A stretch of 52,328 bases of DNA from Geobacter sp. (GTDB lineage Bacteria; Desulfobacterota; Desulfuromonadia; Geobacterales; Geobacteraceae). Shown piece after piece: positions 24,392 to 33,841 of the stretch. Numbering within the stretch: the stretch's first letter is position 1; each line of letters begins with the position of its first letter. Location: positions 1 through 52,328 of the forward strand of contig DNJC01000088.1 in the NCBI GenBank assembly GCA_003490025.1, written 5' to 3'. The notes beneath the pieces were generated by a model that was not told the origin of the DNA, did no database searches, and saw only the letters and a program-made list of their open reading frames with translations. The position numbers were made by a program, and so were the translations under genes.

Positions 24392-25633
24392 ATGAAGGGA
24401 GAAGAGATCTCGCTCGGCTACCGCCGCTTCGCCCTGGGGCTGCTTCTGGCGGTGAACCTGCTGAACTACATCGACAGGCAGGTCCTTTTCGCCGTTTTCC
24501 CGCTGATAAAGGCGGACCTGCACATCACCGACACGGAACTCGGCATCTTCGGCAGCGCTTTCATGGTCAGCTACATGGTGATCGCGCCGGTGTTCGGCTG
24601 GCTCGGGGACCACTGGGACCGCGTCAAGCTCGCCTCGGCAGGGGTGGTGGTCTGGAGTTTCGCCACCATACTGGCCGGCTTCGCGCCGGGATACCGCTCC
24701 CTCCTTGGCGCCCGTGCCACCGTGGGGGTAGGGGAGGCGAGCTTCGGCACCGTTTCGCCGGGCCTCATCGCGGATTTCTTCGACAAGGAGCAGCGTGGAA
24801 GGATCCTCTCCTGGTTCTACGTCGCCATTCCTGTGGGTAGCGCCCTTGGCTATCTGCTCGGGGGCGTACTCGGGCAGAGGTTCGGCTGGCATGCCGCCTT
24901 TCTCATGGTCGGGCTCCCCGGCCTCCTCCTGGCCATCCCCCTCTGGTTCCTGCGCACTCCCGCGCGCGGAGGCGCCAACCCCGCACCCGCACACGACCCC
25001 GAGAAGAAAACCTCGGGGTACGGCCAGCTCTTTCAAAACCGCGCCTTCGTCAGCAACACGCTCGCCATGGCGGCCATGACCTTCGCCATCGGCGGCCTGG
25101 CCCAGTGGATCCCGACCTTCCTGTACCGCGTCCATGCGCTCAACGTGGAGAAGGCGAACACGCTCTTCGGCGCCACCACCGTCGTGGCCGGGATCGTCGG
25201 CACGCTCACCGGCGGCTGGCTGGGGGATCGTCTGCAGAAAAAGAGCAGCAAGGGGTACCTGGCGGTTTCGGGGTGGGGGTTCTTCATCGGCGCTCCCTTC
25301 GCCGCCTGGGCCATTCTCGCACCGGGGATCTCGACCTGCATGGCCGCCATCTTCGTCGCCGAATTCTTCCTGTTCCTCAACACCGGCCCGCTCAACACGG
25401 TGATCATCAACGTGACCAAGCCGTCCGTCCGGGCCATGGCCTTCGCCGTCAACATCTTCTTCATTCACGCGCTGGGAGACGCCATCTCCCCCTCGATACT
25501 CGGCTGGCTTTCCGACCAGTGGGGGCTTCGCAGCGCCCTTCTTGCCACCCCGCTGGTGATGGTCCTGGCGGGCGTCTTCTGTTTCGTCTGCGGCAGGTAC
25601 GTGGCCTACGACATGGCGCAGGCCGAACCGTGA
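24392..25633 (+). CDS. MFS transporter, Spinster-like
   Basis: A 413-residue inner-membrane permease from the ATG at 24392 (AGAGGA nine bases upstream; an in-frame TTG lies at 24374). Twelve transmembrane segments are apparent with a short cytoplasmic loop near residue 195 (RTPARGGANPAPAHDPEKK). N-terminal NYIDRQVLFAVFPLIKADL and the loop motif GWLGDHWDRVKL (motif A form) place it in the major facilitator superfamily, near the Spinster-like branch. The substrate is unknown. The gene begins straight after a cluster of palindromic repeats and is followed by lipoprotein genes. Confidence 0.88.
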   Translation: MKGEEISLGYRRFALGLLLAVNLLNYIDRQVLFAVFPLIKADLHITDTELGIFGSAFMVSYMVIAPVFGWLGDHWDRVKLASAGVVVWSFATILAGFAPGYRSLLGARATVGVGEASFGTVSPGLIADFFDKEQRGRILSWFYVAIPVGSALGYLLGGVLGQRFGWHAAFLMVGLPGLLLAIPLWFLRTPARGGANPAPAHDPEKKTSGYGQLFQNRAFVSNTLAMAAMTFAIGGLAQWIPTFLYRVHALNVEKANTLFGATTVVAGIVGTLTGGWLGDRLQKKSSKGYLAVSGWGFFIGAPFAAWAILAPGISTCMAAIFVAEFFLFLNTGPLNTVIINVTKPSVRAMAFAVNIFFIHALGDAISPSILGWLSDQWGLRSALLATPLVMVLAGVFCFVCGRYVAYDMAQAEP

Positions 25634-25727
25634 AAGGGGGACTTGCAGTACCGCCCCGGTGCGGTTATTATCCGGTGAGCATTCGCTTCGCCACGCAGCA
25701 AATCCCCACGCTAAAATGAGAGGTTCC

Positions 25728-26423
25728 ATGTTTTCGTCAAGGCGCCTGCGCGCTTCACTCAGAATGGTTATTGTCGTCCTGTCCGCCTTCGCCCTTTTCG
25801 GATGCGCGACAACGCAAAAGCCTCTTGTCGGTATCGTCCCGGGCAAGAGCGTTGAGACGCTGCAATCGGCCGTCGGCATCACGGCAACGAGCGGCGAGCA
25901 CAGCACGGGCGGGCGCGGCTACCTCGCCTACAAGGCCCCGGATCTCTTTCACCTGGCGCTGGTTTCCCCCTTCGGCCAGAGCGTTCTGGAAGCCTTCGCG
26001 GTCAGCGACCGGTTCACCGCTCTTTTCCCCTCCAAGCAGACCGCGTACAGCGGATACCTCTCCGAACTGCCGGAGACAAGCTCCCTGAAAAGCATGGGAC
26101 TCCTGAAATGGGTCATGGTCCCCGCGCCGGCGTCCACGGAAAGGGAGAGCACGGGAAGCTCCGGCGACAGGTACTTCTTCGATGCGCGCGGCCTCTTGGA
26201 GCGTAAGGTTTCGCCGGAGGGGGACGAGGTGTTTTACGAGCAGTACCGCAACGTCGACGGCGTCGCCTTCCCCGAATCGATCCGCATCGCCAACCGCTTC
26301 GGCGCTTCGGTGACCATCTCGTTCGAGGATCCGCAGGTGAACGCCGTCATCGATAACTCGGTACTGACGCCGAACCTCGAAGGGTTCACCGTACTGCCGC
26401 TCATGATGTTCAAGGGTATGTGA
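25728..26423 (+). CDS. LolB-like (DUF4292-type) lipoprotein
   Basis: A 231-residue lipoprotein from the ATG at 25728 (GAGAGG four bases upstream; an alternative ATG is at 25716). The signal peptide ends in the lipobox ALFGC with Cys26. The mature part has the LolA/LolB-type half-barrel pattern: GGRGYLAYKAPDLFHLALVS, PFGQSVLEAFAVSDRFTALF and QTAYSGYLSELPE. Such proteins bind lipid acyl chains at the outer membrane; the DUF4292 group is a distant relation. It follows the MFS gene by about 95 bases and may be cotranscribed. The exact role is unknown. Confidence 0.7.
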   Translation: MFSSRRLRASLRMVIVVLSAFALFGCATTQKPLVGIVPGKSVETLQSAVGITATSGEHSTGGRGYLAYKAPDLFHLALVSPFGQSVLEAFAVSDRFTALFPSKQTAYSGYLSELPETSSLKSMGLLKWVMVPAPASTERESTGSSGDRYFFDARGLLERKVSPEGDEVFYEQYRNVDGVAFPESIRIANRFGASVTISFEDPQVNAVIDNSVLTPNLEGFTVLPLMMFKGM

Positions 26424-26608
26424 CTGGGGATCGGGAGGGGGGAGTTATCTGCGAAGACAAAAAGGGTGAAGGTTCATTGCAGAAGAAACTGTTAATTGTT
26501 TCAACATCTTGTTATGCTTACAGGCAGGGCTGGTAACGTTTCACAGCCAGTACACGCATCTGGACCTGATCCACTGATCCAGTATCTAAAAATAGAGGAG
26601 TTCCTGTC

Positions 26609-26896
26609 ATGAGATACGCTGGTTCAGTAGCAATGTTGATCATCCTCTCTTTTCTCACCGCCTGCGCCATGTTCGAGGCAAAACAGCCTGCCAAGCCGCA
26701 GGACGTGCCGCCCAAGGTCCTGTCCGTCCCGGTTGGGAAAAACTGGCAGGTGATCGAAGAGCCGCCCAACCTGACCAATGAACGCAACGAGCGCCCGGCG
26801 TTTCAGACGGAGCAGTCGGTGCAGCCTGAAGGGGTGCAGCGGCCGGTGCCGACCCCAACGGAAAAGCAGCGCACCATCGAGACCCCGCCCCGTTGA
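26609..26896 (+). CDS. Small proline-rich lipoprotein
   Basis: A 95-residue protein with a signal peptide and lipobox (FLTAC, Cys19). The mature region is Pro/Gln/Glu-rich and probably disordered (AKQPAKPQDVPPKVLSVPVG). GAGGAG precedes the ATG by eight bases. Nothing in it is recognised. It precedes the AI-2E family permease gene by about 140 bases. Confidence 0.7.
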   Translation: MRYAGSVAMLIILSFLTACAMFEAKQPAKPQDVPPKVLSVPVGKNWQVIEEPPNLTNERNERPAFQTEQSVQPEGVQRPVPTPTEKQRTIETPPR

Positions 26897-27033
26897 ACCA
26901 CCTGTTTTTTTAGCGGCGGGCTGCGCAGGCAGTCCCGCCTGCTTCGGACCAGTTGGAGATCCCGAGACACTGCCCACCAGACTTCTCGCCGTAACAGAAA
27001 CCTCGAGGTAGATAATCAGCCAGAGGGGAGAAA

Positions 27034-28098
27034 ATGGACAAAAAAACATATCTGAGCACCCTCGCAGCCCTTGCCACCGTCATTGCTATTGGCCTTTTGG
27101 TCCTGCTCGCCGTTCCCATCATTGAGCCTGTCGCCTGGGCCCTCATCATCGGCATCGCCACCATGCCGCATTTCCACCGCCTGCTGAAAAGGTTTCCCAA
27201 CCGCCCCGGCCGCGCCGCAGGCCTCATGGTCCTTGCCGTGACCGTCTGCTTCATCCTTCCCACCGCGGCACTGGTGATGACCGCGGCGGTGAACGCGCCG
27301 GAATGGTACCGGCAGGTGGAGCAGCTGGTCGCGACCATAACCCGGACCGGGACCACCACGCTCAGCCAGATCCCCCAAGTCGGCAAGATCATGTCGCTCA
27401 TCGACAGTTTCGGCATCGACCTCGCCGGGATCGGCGGTAAGATCGCGGCCGGCTCCTCGAGCTTCATCCTCGCCGCCGCTACCAACATCGCGAAGAACCT
27501 TTTCGACTTCCTGTTTACACTTGCCGTAGCGCTCTTCATCCTCTACTTCATCTACCGCGACGGCGACCGTGTGGTCTCCGTCTGCATCGGCAGGCTCGCT
27601 CCGAACCCGCGCAAGGCACAACAGTACGCCTCGCAGATCCGGTCCATCACCACGGCGGTGACCGTCGGCACCATCCTGACCTGCGTGACACAGGGTGTCA
27701 TCGCAGGGCTTGGCTACTGGGTTGCAGGGGTCCCCGCACCCATCTTCTGCGGCACCCTCACCGCCATCGCCGCCCTGATCCCGGTGGTTGGAACCGCCCT
27801 GATCTGGGTGCCGCTGGCCGGGATCATCGCGCTGAACGGGTCGTACATGACGGCGCTGCTTCTTGCCGCCTGGTGCATCGTCTTCGTCGGTCTCTCCGAC
27901 AACGCCATCCGTCCGCTGGCCATCGGCGCTGCCAGCGACATCTCCATCCTTGCCGTGGTCCTTGGCGCCATCTGCGGCGTGATCCTGATGGGCCTTCTCG
28001 GTCTCATCCTCGGCCCGGTGATCTTCGCCATCCTCTTCAACATGTGGGACGATGTGGTCTCCGAGGTCGATGCGGCGGAGCAGGCGGACTACCCGTGA
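27034..28098 (+). CDS. AI-2E family permease (PerM/YdiK-like)
   Basis: A 354-residue inner-membrane protein with about eight transmembrane segments and a central extracytoplasmic/amphipathic region (residues of about 90-150). The C-terminal half carries family features such as LFILYFIYRDGDRV, VTVGTILTCVTQGVIAGLGY and LIPVVGTALIWVPLAGIIAL. The family (PF01594) includes exporters of small molecules and sodium/proton antiporters; a function for this member cannot be read. GAGGGGAG lies before the ATG. Two small genes for lipoproteins flank it. Confidence 0.88.
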   Translation: MDKKTYLSTLAALATVIAIGLLVLLAVPIIEPVAWALIIGIATMPHFHRLLKRFPNRPGRAAGLMVLAVTVCFILPTAALVMTAAVNAPEWYRQVEQLVATITRTGTTTLSQIPQVGKIMSLIDSFGIDLAGIGGKIAAGSSSFILAAATNIAKNLFDFLFTLAVALFILYFIYRDGDRVVSVCIGRLAPNPRKAQQYASQIRSITTAVTVGTILTCVTQGVIAGLGYWVAGVPAPIFCGTLTAIAALIPVVGTALIWVPLAGIIALNGSYMTALLLAAWCIVFVGLSDNAIRPLAIGAASDISILAVVLGAICGVILMGLLGLILGPVIFAILFNMWDDVVSEVDAAEQADYP

Positions 28099-28123
28099 AT
28101 CTAACAACACAAGGGGCTATGAG

Positions 28124-28270
28124 ATGAAGAGATCTACCTTTATGCTGGTGACACTGCTTGCCGCAGCAACCCTGCTTTCAGGCTGCATATTTCCCCACTG
28201 GGGACACCACGACAACGGCAAGCACAAGGGCCAGTACAAGAACAAGCGCGGCGTAGAGCAGCACCGCTAA
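28124..28270 (+). CDS. Very small lipoprotein
   Basis: A 48-residue protein with a signal peptide and lipobox (LLSGC, Cys21). The mature part of 28 residues is His/Lys-rich (HWGHHDNGKHKGQYKNKRG) and might bind metal or the membrane surface. The ATG at 28124 lies nine bases after AAGGGG and 25 bases after the stop of the permease gene, so it is probably in the same operon. Confidence 0.65.
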   Translation: MKRSTFMLVTLLAAATLLSGCIFPHWGHHDNGKHKGQYKNKRGVEQHR

Positions 28271-28334
28271 AAAGGCTGCGCTTCCAGGACTTCCCGAGAG
28301 TCATGCACCTCCCGGATGGAAGGAGGACGGTGAA

Positions 28335-29255
28335 ATGATCGGAAAAGGAACGTTTCCCTTGCTGAGATTAGTCGCCGGCTCGCTGTTGCTGTTTTTCATC
28401 TCGACCGGGACCGTGCATGCCGCGGGACCGGCAGCTTCGGGGTCGCAACCGCTGCTCGCACGTTATGCGTCGATCAAGCCCAAGCTGGAGAAGAACCAGT
28501 TCGGGGCGCCGATCCACCTTGAATCGGCCGAGTCCCAGGGTGCGGTGCGGGTCGACATGTACGGGGTCGTCAACTACCCGTTCGACCAGGTGAAGGAGGC
28601 GCTGCAGTCGCCGGATGCCTGGTGCGACATAGCGCCGCTGCACATCAACATCAAGGCCTGCACCTACAGGAAAGGCGCACAGTCCCAGTTGACGCTTTAC
28701 AGCGGTCGCAAGAATTACCAGCCTCCCGCCGACGCCTACCCGCTCACGCTCAGGTTCAGGGTGGTTTCAGAGCAGCCGGAATACCTGGAGCTGGCCCTGA
28801 CTGCCGACGAAGGGCCGTTTCGCACCAGGGACCACCGCATCGGGCTGGAAGCGGCGCCGCTCGATTCCCGGAGGACCTTCCTGCATTTCAGTTATGCCTA
28901 CACCCACGGCCCGATGGCGCGCATGGCGATCAAGACCTATTTCGCCACCATCGGCCGCGACAAGGTCGGTTTCAGCGTGGTCGGCGGCAAGGACGGGAAG
29001 CTGTACTACATCGAAGGGGTGAGGGGGGCCATAGAGCGCAATACGGTCCGGTACTATCTTGCCCTGCAAACCTACCTCGATGCGCTGAAATCTCCCGAGG
29101 ACCGTCGCTTCGAACAGAGGCTCAGCCGCTGGTACGATCTCACGGCCAAGTATCCCCGGCAGCTTAAGGAACTGGACAAGCCGGATTACCTGGCCAACAA
29201 GAGGCGCGAGCACGCGAACCAGATCACCTGGCAGAAGGGCGAGGGGAGTCAGTGA
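28335..29255 (+). CDS. Secreted START-like protein
   Basis: A 306-residue periplasmic protein: signal peptide 1-29 (ending VHA-AG), then a START/SRPBCC-like region from about 60 to 215 (GVVNYPFDQVKEALQSPDAW, SGRKNYQPPADAYPLTLRFR, TFLHFSYAYTHGPMARMAIK) and a helical C-terminal part (YYLALQTYLDALKSPEDRRF). START folds form a deep lipid pocket. AAGGAGG lies nine bases before the ATG. Its stop codon overlaps the GTG start of the ABC ATPase gene, and the operon continues with an FtsX-type permease and a CrtC/AttH-like protein, so a role in handling a lipid or hydrophobic compound outside the membrane is likely but inferred. Confidence 0.72.
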   Translation: MIGKGTFPLLRLVAGSLLLFFISTGTVHAAGPAASGSQPLLARYASIKPKLEKNQFGAPIHLESAESQGAVRVDMYGVVNYPFDQVKEALQSPDAWCDIAPLHINIKACTYRKGAQSQLTLYSGRKNYQPPADAYPLTLRFRVVSEQPEYLELALTADEGPFRTRDHRIGLEAAPLDSRRTFLHFSYAYTHGPMARMAIKTYFATIGRDKVGFSVVGGKDGKLYYIEGVRGAIERNTVRYYLALQTYLDALKSPEDRRFEQRLSRWYDLTAKYPRQLKELDKPDYLANKRREHANQITWQKGEGSQ

Positions 29256-29965
29256 TTGCCATGGCTGACCCGATTGTCCGGTTGAGCGGCATCTGCAAGG
29301 GATTCCAGGAGGGGGAACGCGAGCGGGTGGTCTTTCGCGACGCCTCGCTCGTCATCGAGCAGGGAGAGTGGGTTTTCCTTCTGGGGAGAAGCGGCTCCGG
29401 CAAATCGACGCTCCTGAACCTGGTGAGCGGCATCGACCTCCCGGACAAGGGCGAGGTGACTGTGGCGGGACGGCCGCTGAACCGCCTGAGCGAGCGCGAC
29501 CGCACCCTCTTTCGCAGAAACCACATCGGCTTCGTCTTCCAGTTCTACAACCTGATACCGACCCTCACGGTGGAGGAAAACGTCCTACTCCCGCTGGAGT
29601 TGACGGGTGAGATCACGCCGGCGCTGCGCGACCGCGCGCGGGGACTCCTCGCCGAGGTAGGTCTCGAGGAGCGCGGCGGGGCTTTTCCGGACCGGCTTTC
29701 AGGCGGCGAGCAGCAGCGGGTCGCCGTGGCGCGCGCCCTGGTGCACCGCCCCGCGCTGGTCCTGGCCGACGAGCCGACCGGCAACCTCGACGCGGAGACG
29801 GGACAGCAGGTGCTGGACCTTTTCCAGCGGCTGTTGCGCAAGGACGGGGCCACGCTGGTGCTGGTGACCCACAGCAGCGAGGTGGCGAGGCTGGCCGACC
29901 GGATACTGACCATCAGGGACGGTCTTTTGGTCGAGGCCCCCCGCCTTCCGGGTGCGGAGCCGTGA
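29252..29965 (+). CDS. ABC transporter ATPase, LolD/MacB type
   Basis: A 237-residue ATPase. Walker A is GRSGSGKSTLLNL, the Q loop is in IGFVFQFYNLIPTLT, the signature is LSGGEQQRVAVARAL, Walker B is LVLADEPTGNLD, and the H loop is in LVTHSSEV. This is the type VII (MacB/LolCDE-like) class that drives mechanotransmission across the membrane rather than substrate passage through it. The GTG at 29252 overlaps the preceding stop (GTGA); an ATG at 29261 is an alternative. Its own TGA overlaps the GTG of the permease gene. Confidence 0.9.
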   Translation: MIAMADPIVRLSGICKGFQEGERERVVFRDASLVIEQGEWVFLLGRSGSGKSTLLNLVSGIDLPDKGEVTVAGRPLNRLSERDRTLFRRNHIGFVFQFYNLIPTLTVEENVLLPLELTGEITPALRDRARGLLAEVGLEERGGAFPDRLSGGEQQRVAVARALVHRPALVLADEPTGNLDAETGQQVLDLFQRLLRKDGATLVLVTHSSEVARLADRILTIRDGLLVEAPRLPGAEP

Positions 29966-32517
29966 TCCTGTGGCGCGCCGGGCTGCGCAACGTCCTGCGC
30001 CATCCGTGGCTTACCGTGCTTGCCGTGCTCGGTGTGGCACTCGGCGTCGCCGTGGTGACCGCCGTAGACTACGCCAACGAAGCGGCGCAGCGCGCCTTCC
30101 GCATCGCCGCCGAAACCGTAGCGGGGCGCGCCACGCACCAGGTCGTCGGCGGTCCCTCCGGCCTTCCCGACCAGGTCTACAAAAGCATCAGGGTCGACAA
30201 GGGGTTCCGCGCTTCAGCCCCCGTTGTTACCGGCCATCTGCAACTCCCAGCCAAGTCCGGCGCCAGATCCGGTGCCACCTTCCAACTGATCGGCATCGAC
30301 CCCTTCTCCGAGCCTCCCATCCGCTCCTTCAGCTCGCAGTTCAAGGACCAATCCGTACTGGCCGACCTGATGGGACGGCCCGGCACGGTGCTCATGCTCC
30401 GTGACACCGCGGCCGAACTCGGCATCCGGCGCGGCTCGACATTTCCCGTCGACGTTGCAGGGGTAAGGCGTCACCTGGTCCTGGCCGGGTACATCGAGGC
30501 GCCGGACCGGGTCAGCGCCCTTGGCCTTGCCTCGGTCCTCGTCTGCGACATAAGCACCGCGCAGGAGATCCTCGGACAGCCGGGGCGGCTTTCCCGCATC
30601 GACCTGATCGTACCCGAGGGGAGAGCCGGGGAGGGCGTCCTCAGGGAGCTGAGGGGGGGCATCCCCTCCGGCGCCGACATCGTCCCGGCAGGGGCGCGGG
30701 CCGGAGCGCTCGACCGCATGACCCGCGCCTTCCGGCTGAACCTCAAGGCGCTCAGCCTTCTCGCCCTCGTGGTCGGCATGTTCCTGATCTACAACACCAT
30801 GACCTTTTCCGTGATCCGCCGCAGGAGGCTGATCGGGATGCTCCGGGCCCTCGGCGTCTGCCGCAGGGAAATCTTCGCCATGATCTGCGCCGAGGCGCTC
30901 ATGATCGGCGTTACCGGGACCGTCATCGGGATCGGTTGCGGCGCGCTGCTCGGCTCGGAACTGACCCGTCTGGTGACGAGGACCATCAACGACCTGTACT
31001 TCGTGATGGAGGTGCGGCGGGTGCCGCTGCTCCCTGCTTCGCTCCTCAAGGGGACGTTTCTGGGTATCGTGGCCACGCTCTTGGCCGCGCTACCGGCCGC
31101 CATAGAGGCTACCGGGGCGCCTCCACGGGCCGTGCTGTCGCGCTCCATGGCCGAGGCGCGGCGACGGAAAATGGTCCCCGTCGCGGCCCTTTGCGGGGCG
31201 CTCCTTCTTCTCTGCGGGGTCGGGCTCTTCCTTTTCGAGGGGGGCGGGGTGGTCGGCGGCTTTGTCGGGCTCTTCGCCGTCATCGTCGGCTACACCTTGC
31301 TGGTCCCCGGCGCGGTCGTGCTGATGGCCGGGGCGCTGCGCCCGGTCCTGGCCGCGCTGATGGGGACCGTCGGCAAGATGGCGGCTCGCGGGGTGGTGGT
31401 TTCACTTTCCAGGACCGGGGTCGCCACCGCGGCACTGGTGGTCGCCGTGTCGGCCGGGATCGGCGTCGGCATCATGGTGGGAGGCTTCCGCCTCACCGTG
31501 CAAAGCTGGCTTGAGAGCTGGTTGCGGGCCGACGTCTACCTCACTTCGGCAGACAGGAGCGGAGGCCGCTACCGGCCGGCTCTCGGTCCCGCCCTGGTGC
31601 AGCGCATGTCAACGTCGCCGGGGGTGGAGAAGATGACGCTGTCGCGCCGGGTGGCGATCGACGGCAAGGACGGGCCGACGGAGATCTTCTCCGTGCAGGT
31701 CCCCGAATCCTCCTTTCTCCGTTACCCGTTCAAGGAAGGGGGGATGGAAGGCGCCTGGGAGAGTTTCAGCCGCGGGGCGTCGGTGCTGGTGTCTGAGCCA
31801 TACAGCTACCGCCACCACGTGCGCACCGGGGGGAGGGTCACGCTGCGCACCAACCGCGGCCTGCTGCAGTTCCCGGTCTCCGGCGTCATCTACGATTACG
31901 GCTCCGACTCGGGCATTGTCATCATGAGCCGCGCCGCGTATCTCAAGTACTTCGACGACCCCGGCGTGGACGGGATGTCCTTTTACGCCGCTCCCGGGAC
32001 CAGCCCGTCCGCCCTTGCCGCGCAGCTGATAGAGAGGGCAGGGGGGGAGAGCGTCACGGTGGTCTCAAACGCCGACCTGCGCAAGGCGACGGTGGAGGTA
32101 TTCGACCGGACCTTCGCCATAACCGGCGTGCTGAGGATACTCACCTTGGCTGTCGCCTTTGTCGGCATCCTCTCGGCGCTGATGGCGATGCAGGTGGAGC
32201 GGGCGCGCGAACTGGCCGTGCTGCGGGCCGTAGGGCTCACGCCCGGGCAGGTCTGGGGCGTCATCTGCGGGGAGACGGCCTTGATCGGGCTCCTCGCCGG
32301 TCTCCTCTCCCTGCCGCTTGGCGTCATCGAGGCGCTGGTTCTCATCTACGTGGTGAATCTCCGCTCCTTCGGCTGGACCATGCAGGTTTCCATAGAGCCG
32401 GTCTACCTGCTCCAGGCGGTGGTCCTCTCCGTCGCGGCGGCTCTTCTGGCAGGCATCTACCCCTCGATAAAGATCGCCGGGACCTCTCCTGCCGTGGCGC
32501 TGAAGGAGGAGGAATAG
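29962..32517 (+). CDS. FtsX-type ABC permease, long two-module form
   Basis: An 851-residue inner-membrane protein consisting of two periplasmic-core/FtsX modules in one chain. After an N-terminal transmembrane helix (TVLAVLGVALGVAVVTAVDY) there is a large periplasmic domain to about residue 250, FtsX helices (LLALVVGMFLIYNTMTFSVI, RLIGMLRALGVCRREIFAMI), a membrane region at about 395-500, a second periplasmic domain (about 520-700), and a second FtsX module (MAMQVERARELAVLRAVGLT). It starts with GTG overlapping the ATPase stop. With the ATPase and the downstream CrtC/AttH-like protein it resembles the AttEFGH transporters, where the permease may be split. Confidence 0.88.
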   Translation: MILWRAGLRNVLRHPWLTVLAVLGVALGVAVVTAVDYANEAAQRAFRIAAETVAGRATHQVVGGPSGLPDQVYKSIRVDKGFRASAPVVTGHLQLPAKSGARSGATFQLIGIDPFSEPPIRSFSSQFKDQSVLADLMGRPGTVLMLRDTAAELGIRRGSTFPVDVAGVRRHLVLAGYIEAPDRVSALGLASVLVCDISTAQEILGQPGRLSRIDLIVPEGRAGEGVLRELRGGIPSGADIVPAGARAGALDRMTRAFRLNLKALSLLALVVGMFLIYNTMTFSVIRRRRLIGMLRALGVCRREIFAMICAEALMIGVTGTVIGIGCGALLGSELTRLVTRTINDLYFVMEVRRVPLLPASLLKGTFLGIVATLLAALPAAIEATGAPPRAVLSRSMAEARRRKMVPVAALCGALLLLCGVGLFLFEGGGVVGGFVGLFAVIVGYTLLVPGAVVLMAGALRPVLAALMGTVGKMAARGVVVSLSRTGVATAALVVAVSAGIGVGIMVGGFRLTVQSWLESWLRADVYLTSADRSGGRYRPALGPALVQRMSTSPGVEKMTLSRRVAIDGKDGPTEIFSVQVPESSFLRYPFKEGGMEGAWESFSRGASVLVSEPYSYRHHVRTGGRVTLRTNRGLLQFPVSGVIYDYGSDSGIVIMSRAAYLKYFDDPGVDGMSFYAAPGTSPSALAAQLIERAGGESVTVVSNADLRKATVEVFDRTFAITGVLRILTLAVAFVGILSALMAMQVERARELAVLRAVGLTPGQVWGVICGETALIGLLAGLLSLPLGVIEALVLIYVVNLRSFGWTMQVSIEPVYLLQAVVLSVAAALLAGIYPSIKIAGTSPAVALKEEE

Positions 32518-32518
32518 G

Positions 32519-33679
32519 ATGCGCCGTCTGTTAATCGCACTGGCCGTTGTCGCGCTCGTCCTGCTCTTCATCCGGGCCTACAGGAGCGGGATCAAAGGAC
32601 CGGATGAAAAGGGAGAGCGGCTGCAGATAAACCAGGTGCTGGGGGGAACCCCGGCGGAAGGTTTCCTGCGGGCAAACGCTCCGCGGCGTTTCATCTTCCC
32701 GGAGGATCACGGCCCGCACCCGGGTTTTCGCAACGAGTGGTGGTATTTCACCGGGAACCTGCAAGGTGCAGACGGACGCCGCTTCGGCTACCAATTGACC
32801 TTTTTCCGCGCGGCCCTGACACCGCACCCGGCGCCGAGAACCTCAGCCTGGGGGAGCAACGAGATCTTCATGGCTCATTTGGCGGTCACGGACGTGGCGG
32901 GGAAGCGCTTCCGCTACGCGGAGCGCTTCAGCCGCGTGGCCCCGGGCCTGGCGTGGGCGGGGGGGCGTCCGCTTTCGATCTACCTGGAGAACTGGCGCGC
33001 GCAGGAAACCTCCGAAGGCCCCTTCGGCATGAGGCTCTCCGCCGCGGATGCCGAAATGGCCCTGGACCTGAACCTGGTACCGGTCAAGGGGGTCGTCCTG
33101 AACGGTGAGGGGGGATTGAGCCGCAAGAGTGCGGCGCCGGGTAACGCCTCCTATTACTACAGCATGCCGCGCCTGGCGAGTTCCGGCTCAATCCGCATAG
33201 GGGGCGAAAGCTTCCGGGTGACGGGCTTGAGTTGGCTCGATCGGGAGTGGAGCACCAGCGCGCTGGAGAAGGGGCAGCAGGGGTGGGACTGGTTCGCGCT
33301 TCAACTGGAGGACGGCAGGGACGTGATGTTCTACCGGCTGAGAAGGGTGGACGGAAGCAGCGATCCCTTCTCGGCCGGGACCCTGGTCGCAGCCGACGGC
33401 ACGACCAGGGAGTTGAAGCGGGAGGAGGTGGAATTGAAGGTCACCGGTTGGTGGACCAGCCCGACAAGCGGCGCCCGGTATCCCTCCTCCTGGCGCATGC
33501 GGATACCGGCGCAGCGGATCGACCTGGAGATCGTGCCGCGCCTTGCGGACCAGGAGCTCAACACCGGCTTCCGTTACTGGGAAGGGGCGGTTGCCGTGCG
33601 CGGGTTGGGAGGCGCGCCGGGCGGTTCGGGATACCTGGAGATGACGGGATATGCAGCGGACGTAGATGTCGGTAAGTAG
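32519..33679 (+). CDS. CrtC/AttH-like lipocalin-type protein
   Basis: A 386-residue protein with an N-terminal signal anchor (LLIALAVVALVLLFIRAY). The rest is a CrtC/AttH-type double lipocalin: the hallmark NEWWYFTGNLQGADGRRFGY is at about residue 74, followed by YQLTFFRAAL, IFMAHLAVTDV, the central SWLDREWSTSAL (catalytic-type Trp/Asp/Arg region) and, at the end, TGFRYWEGAVAV. Related proteins include carotenoid 1,2-hydratase and the AttH component of ABC systems. There are no carotenoid genes here and the gene begins one base after the permease stop, so the AttH relation is more likely. It probably binds a hydrophobic ligand in the periplasm. A strong terminator follows. Confidence 0.85.
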   Translation: MRRLLIALAVVALVLLFIRAYRSGIKGPDEKGERLQINQVLGGTPAEGFLRANAPRRFIFPEDHGPHPGFRNEWWYFTGNLQGADGRRFGYQLTFFRAALTPHPAPRTSAWGSNEIFMAHLAVTDVAGKRFRYAERFSRVAPGLAWAGGRPLSIYLENWRAQETSEGPFGMRLSAADAEMALDLNLVPVKGVVLNGEGGLSRKSAAPGNASYYYSMPRLASSGSIRIGGESFRVTGLSWLDREWSTSALEKGQQGWDWFALQLEDGRDVMFYRLRRVDGSSDPFSAGTLVAADGTTRELKREEVELKVTGWWTSPTSGARYPSSWRMRIPAQRIDLEIVPRLADQELNTGFRYWEGAVAVRGLGGAPGGSGYLEMTGYAADVDVGK

Positions 33680-33710
33680 TAAGACGGGAGTTTTTACGAT
33701 AGAAAAATAA

Positions 33711-33742
33711 AAAGGACCTGGGAAGCAAATCCCAGGTCCTTT
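33711..33742. terminator. Terminator after the CrtC/AttH-like gene
   Basis: A perfect 13-bp stem AAAGGACCTGGGA / TCCCAGGTCCTTT with a six-base loop. It also stands behind the convergent tRNA-Ala gene and may serve both. Confidence 0.88.
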
Positions 33743-33750
33743 GTAATTGA

Positions 33751-33826
<76 letters not shown>

Positions 33827-33841
33827 ATCGAAGGAGTCCTG

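Noticed and set aside
24326..25906. 526-codon open frame on the minus strand
   Set aside because: It lies opposite the MFS transporter gene, has a highly charged His/Gly/Glu composition typical of a shadow frame, and runs through palindromic repeats.
32519..33679. Carotenoid biosynthesis enzyme
   Set aside because: Although the CrtC-type motifs are present, the coupling to an ABC transporter and the absence of carotenoid genes favour an AttH-like role.
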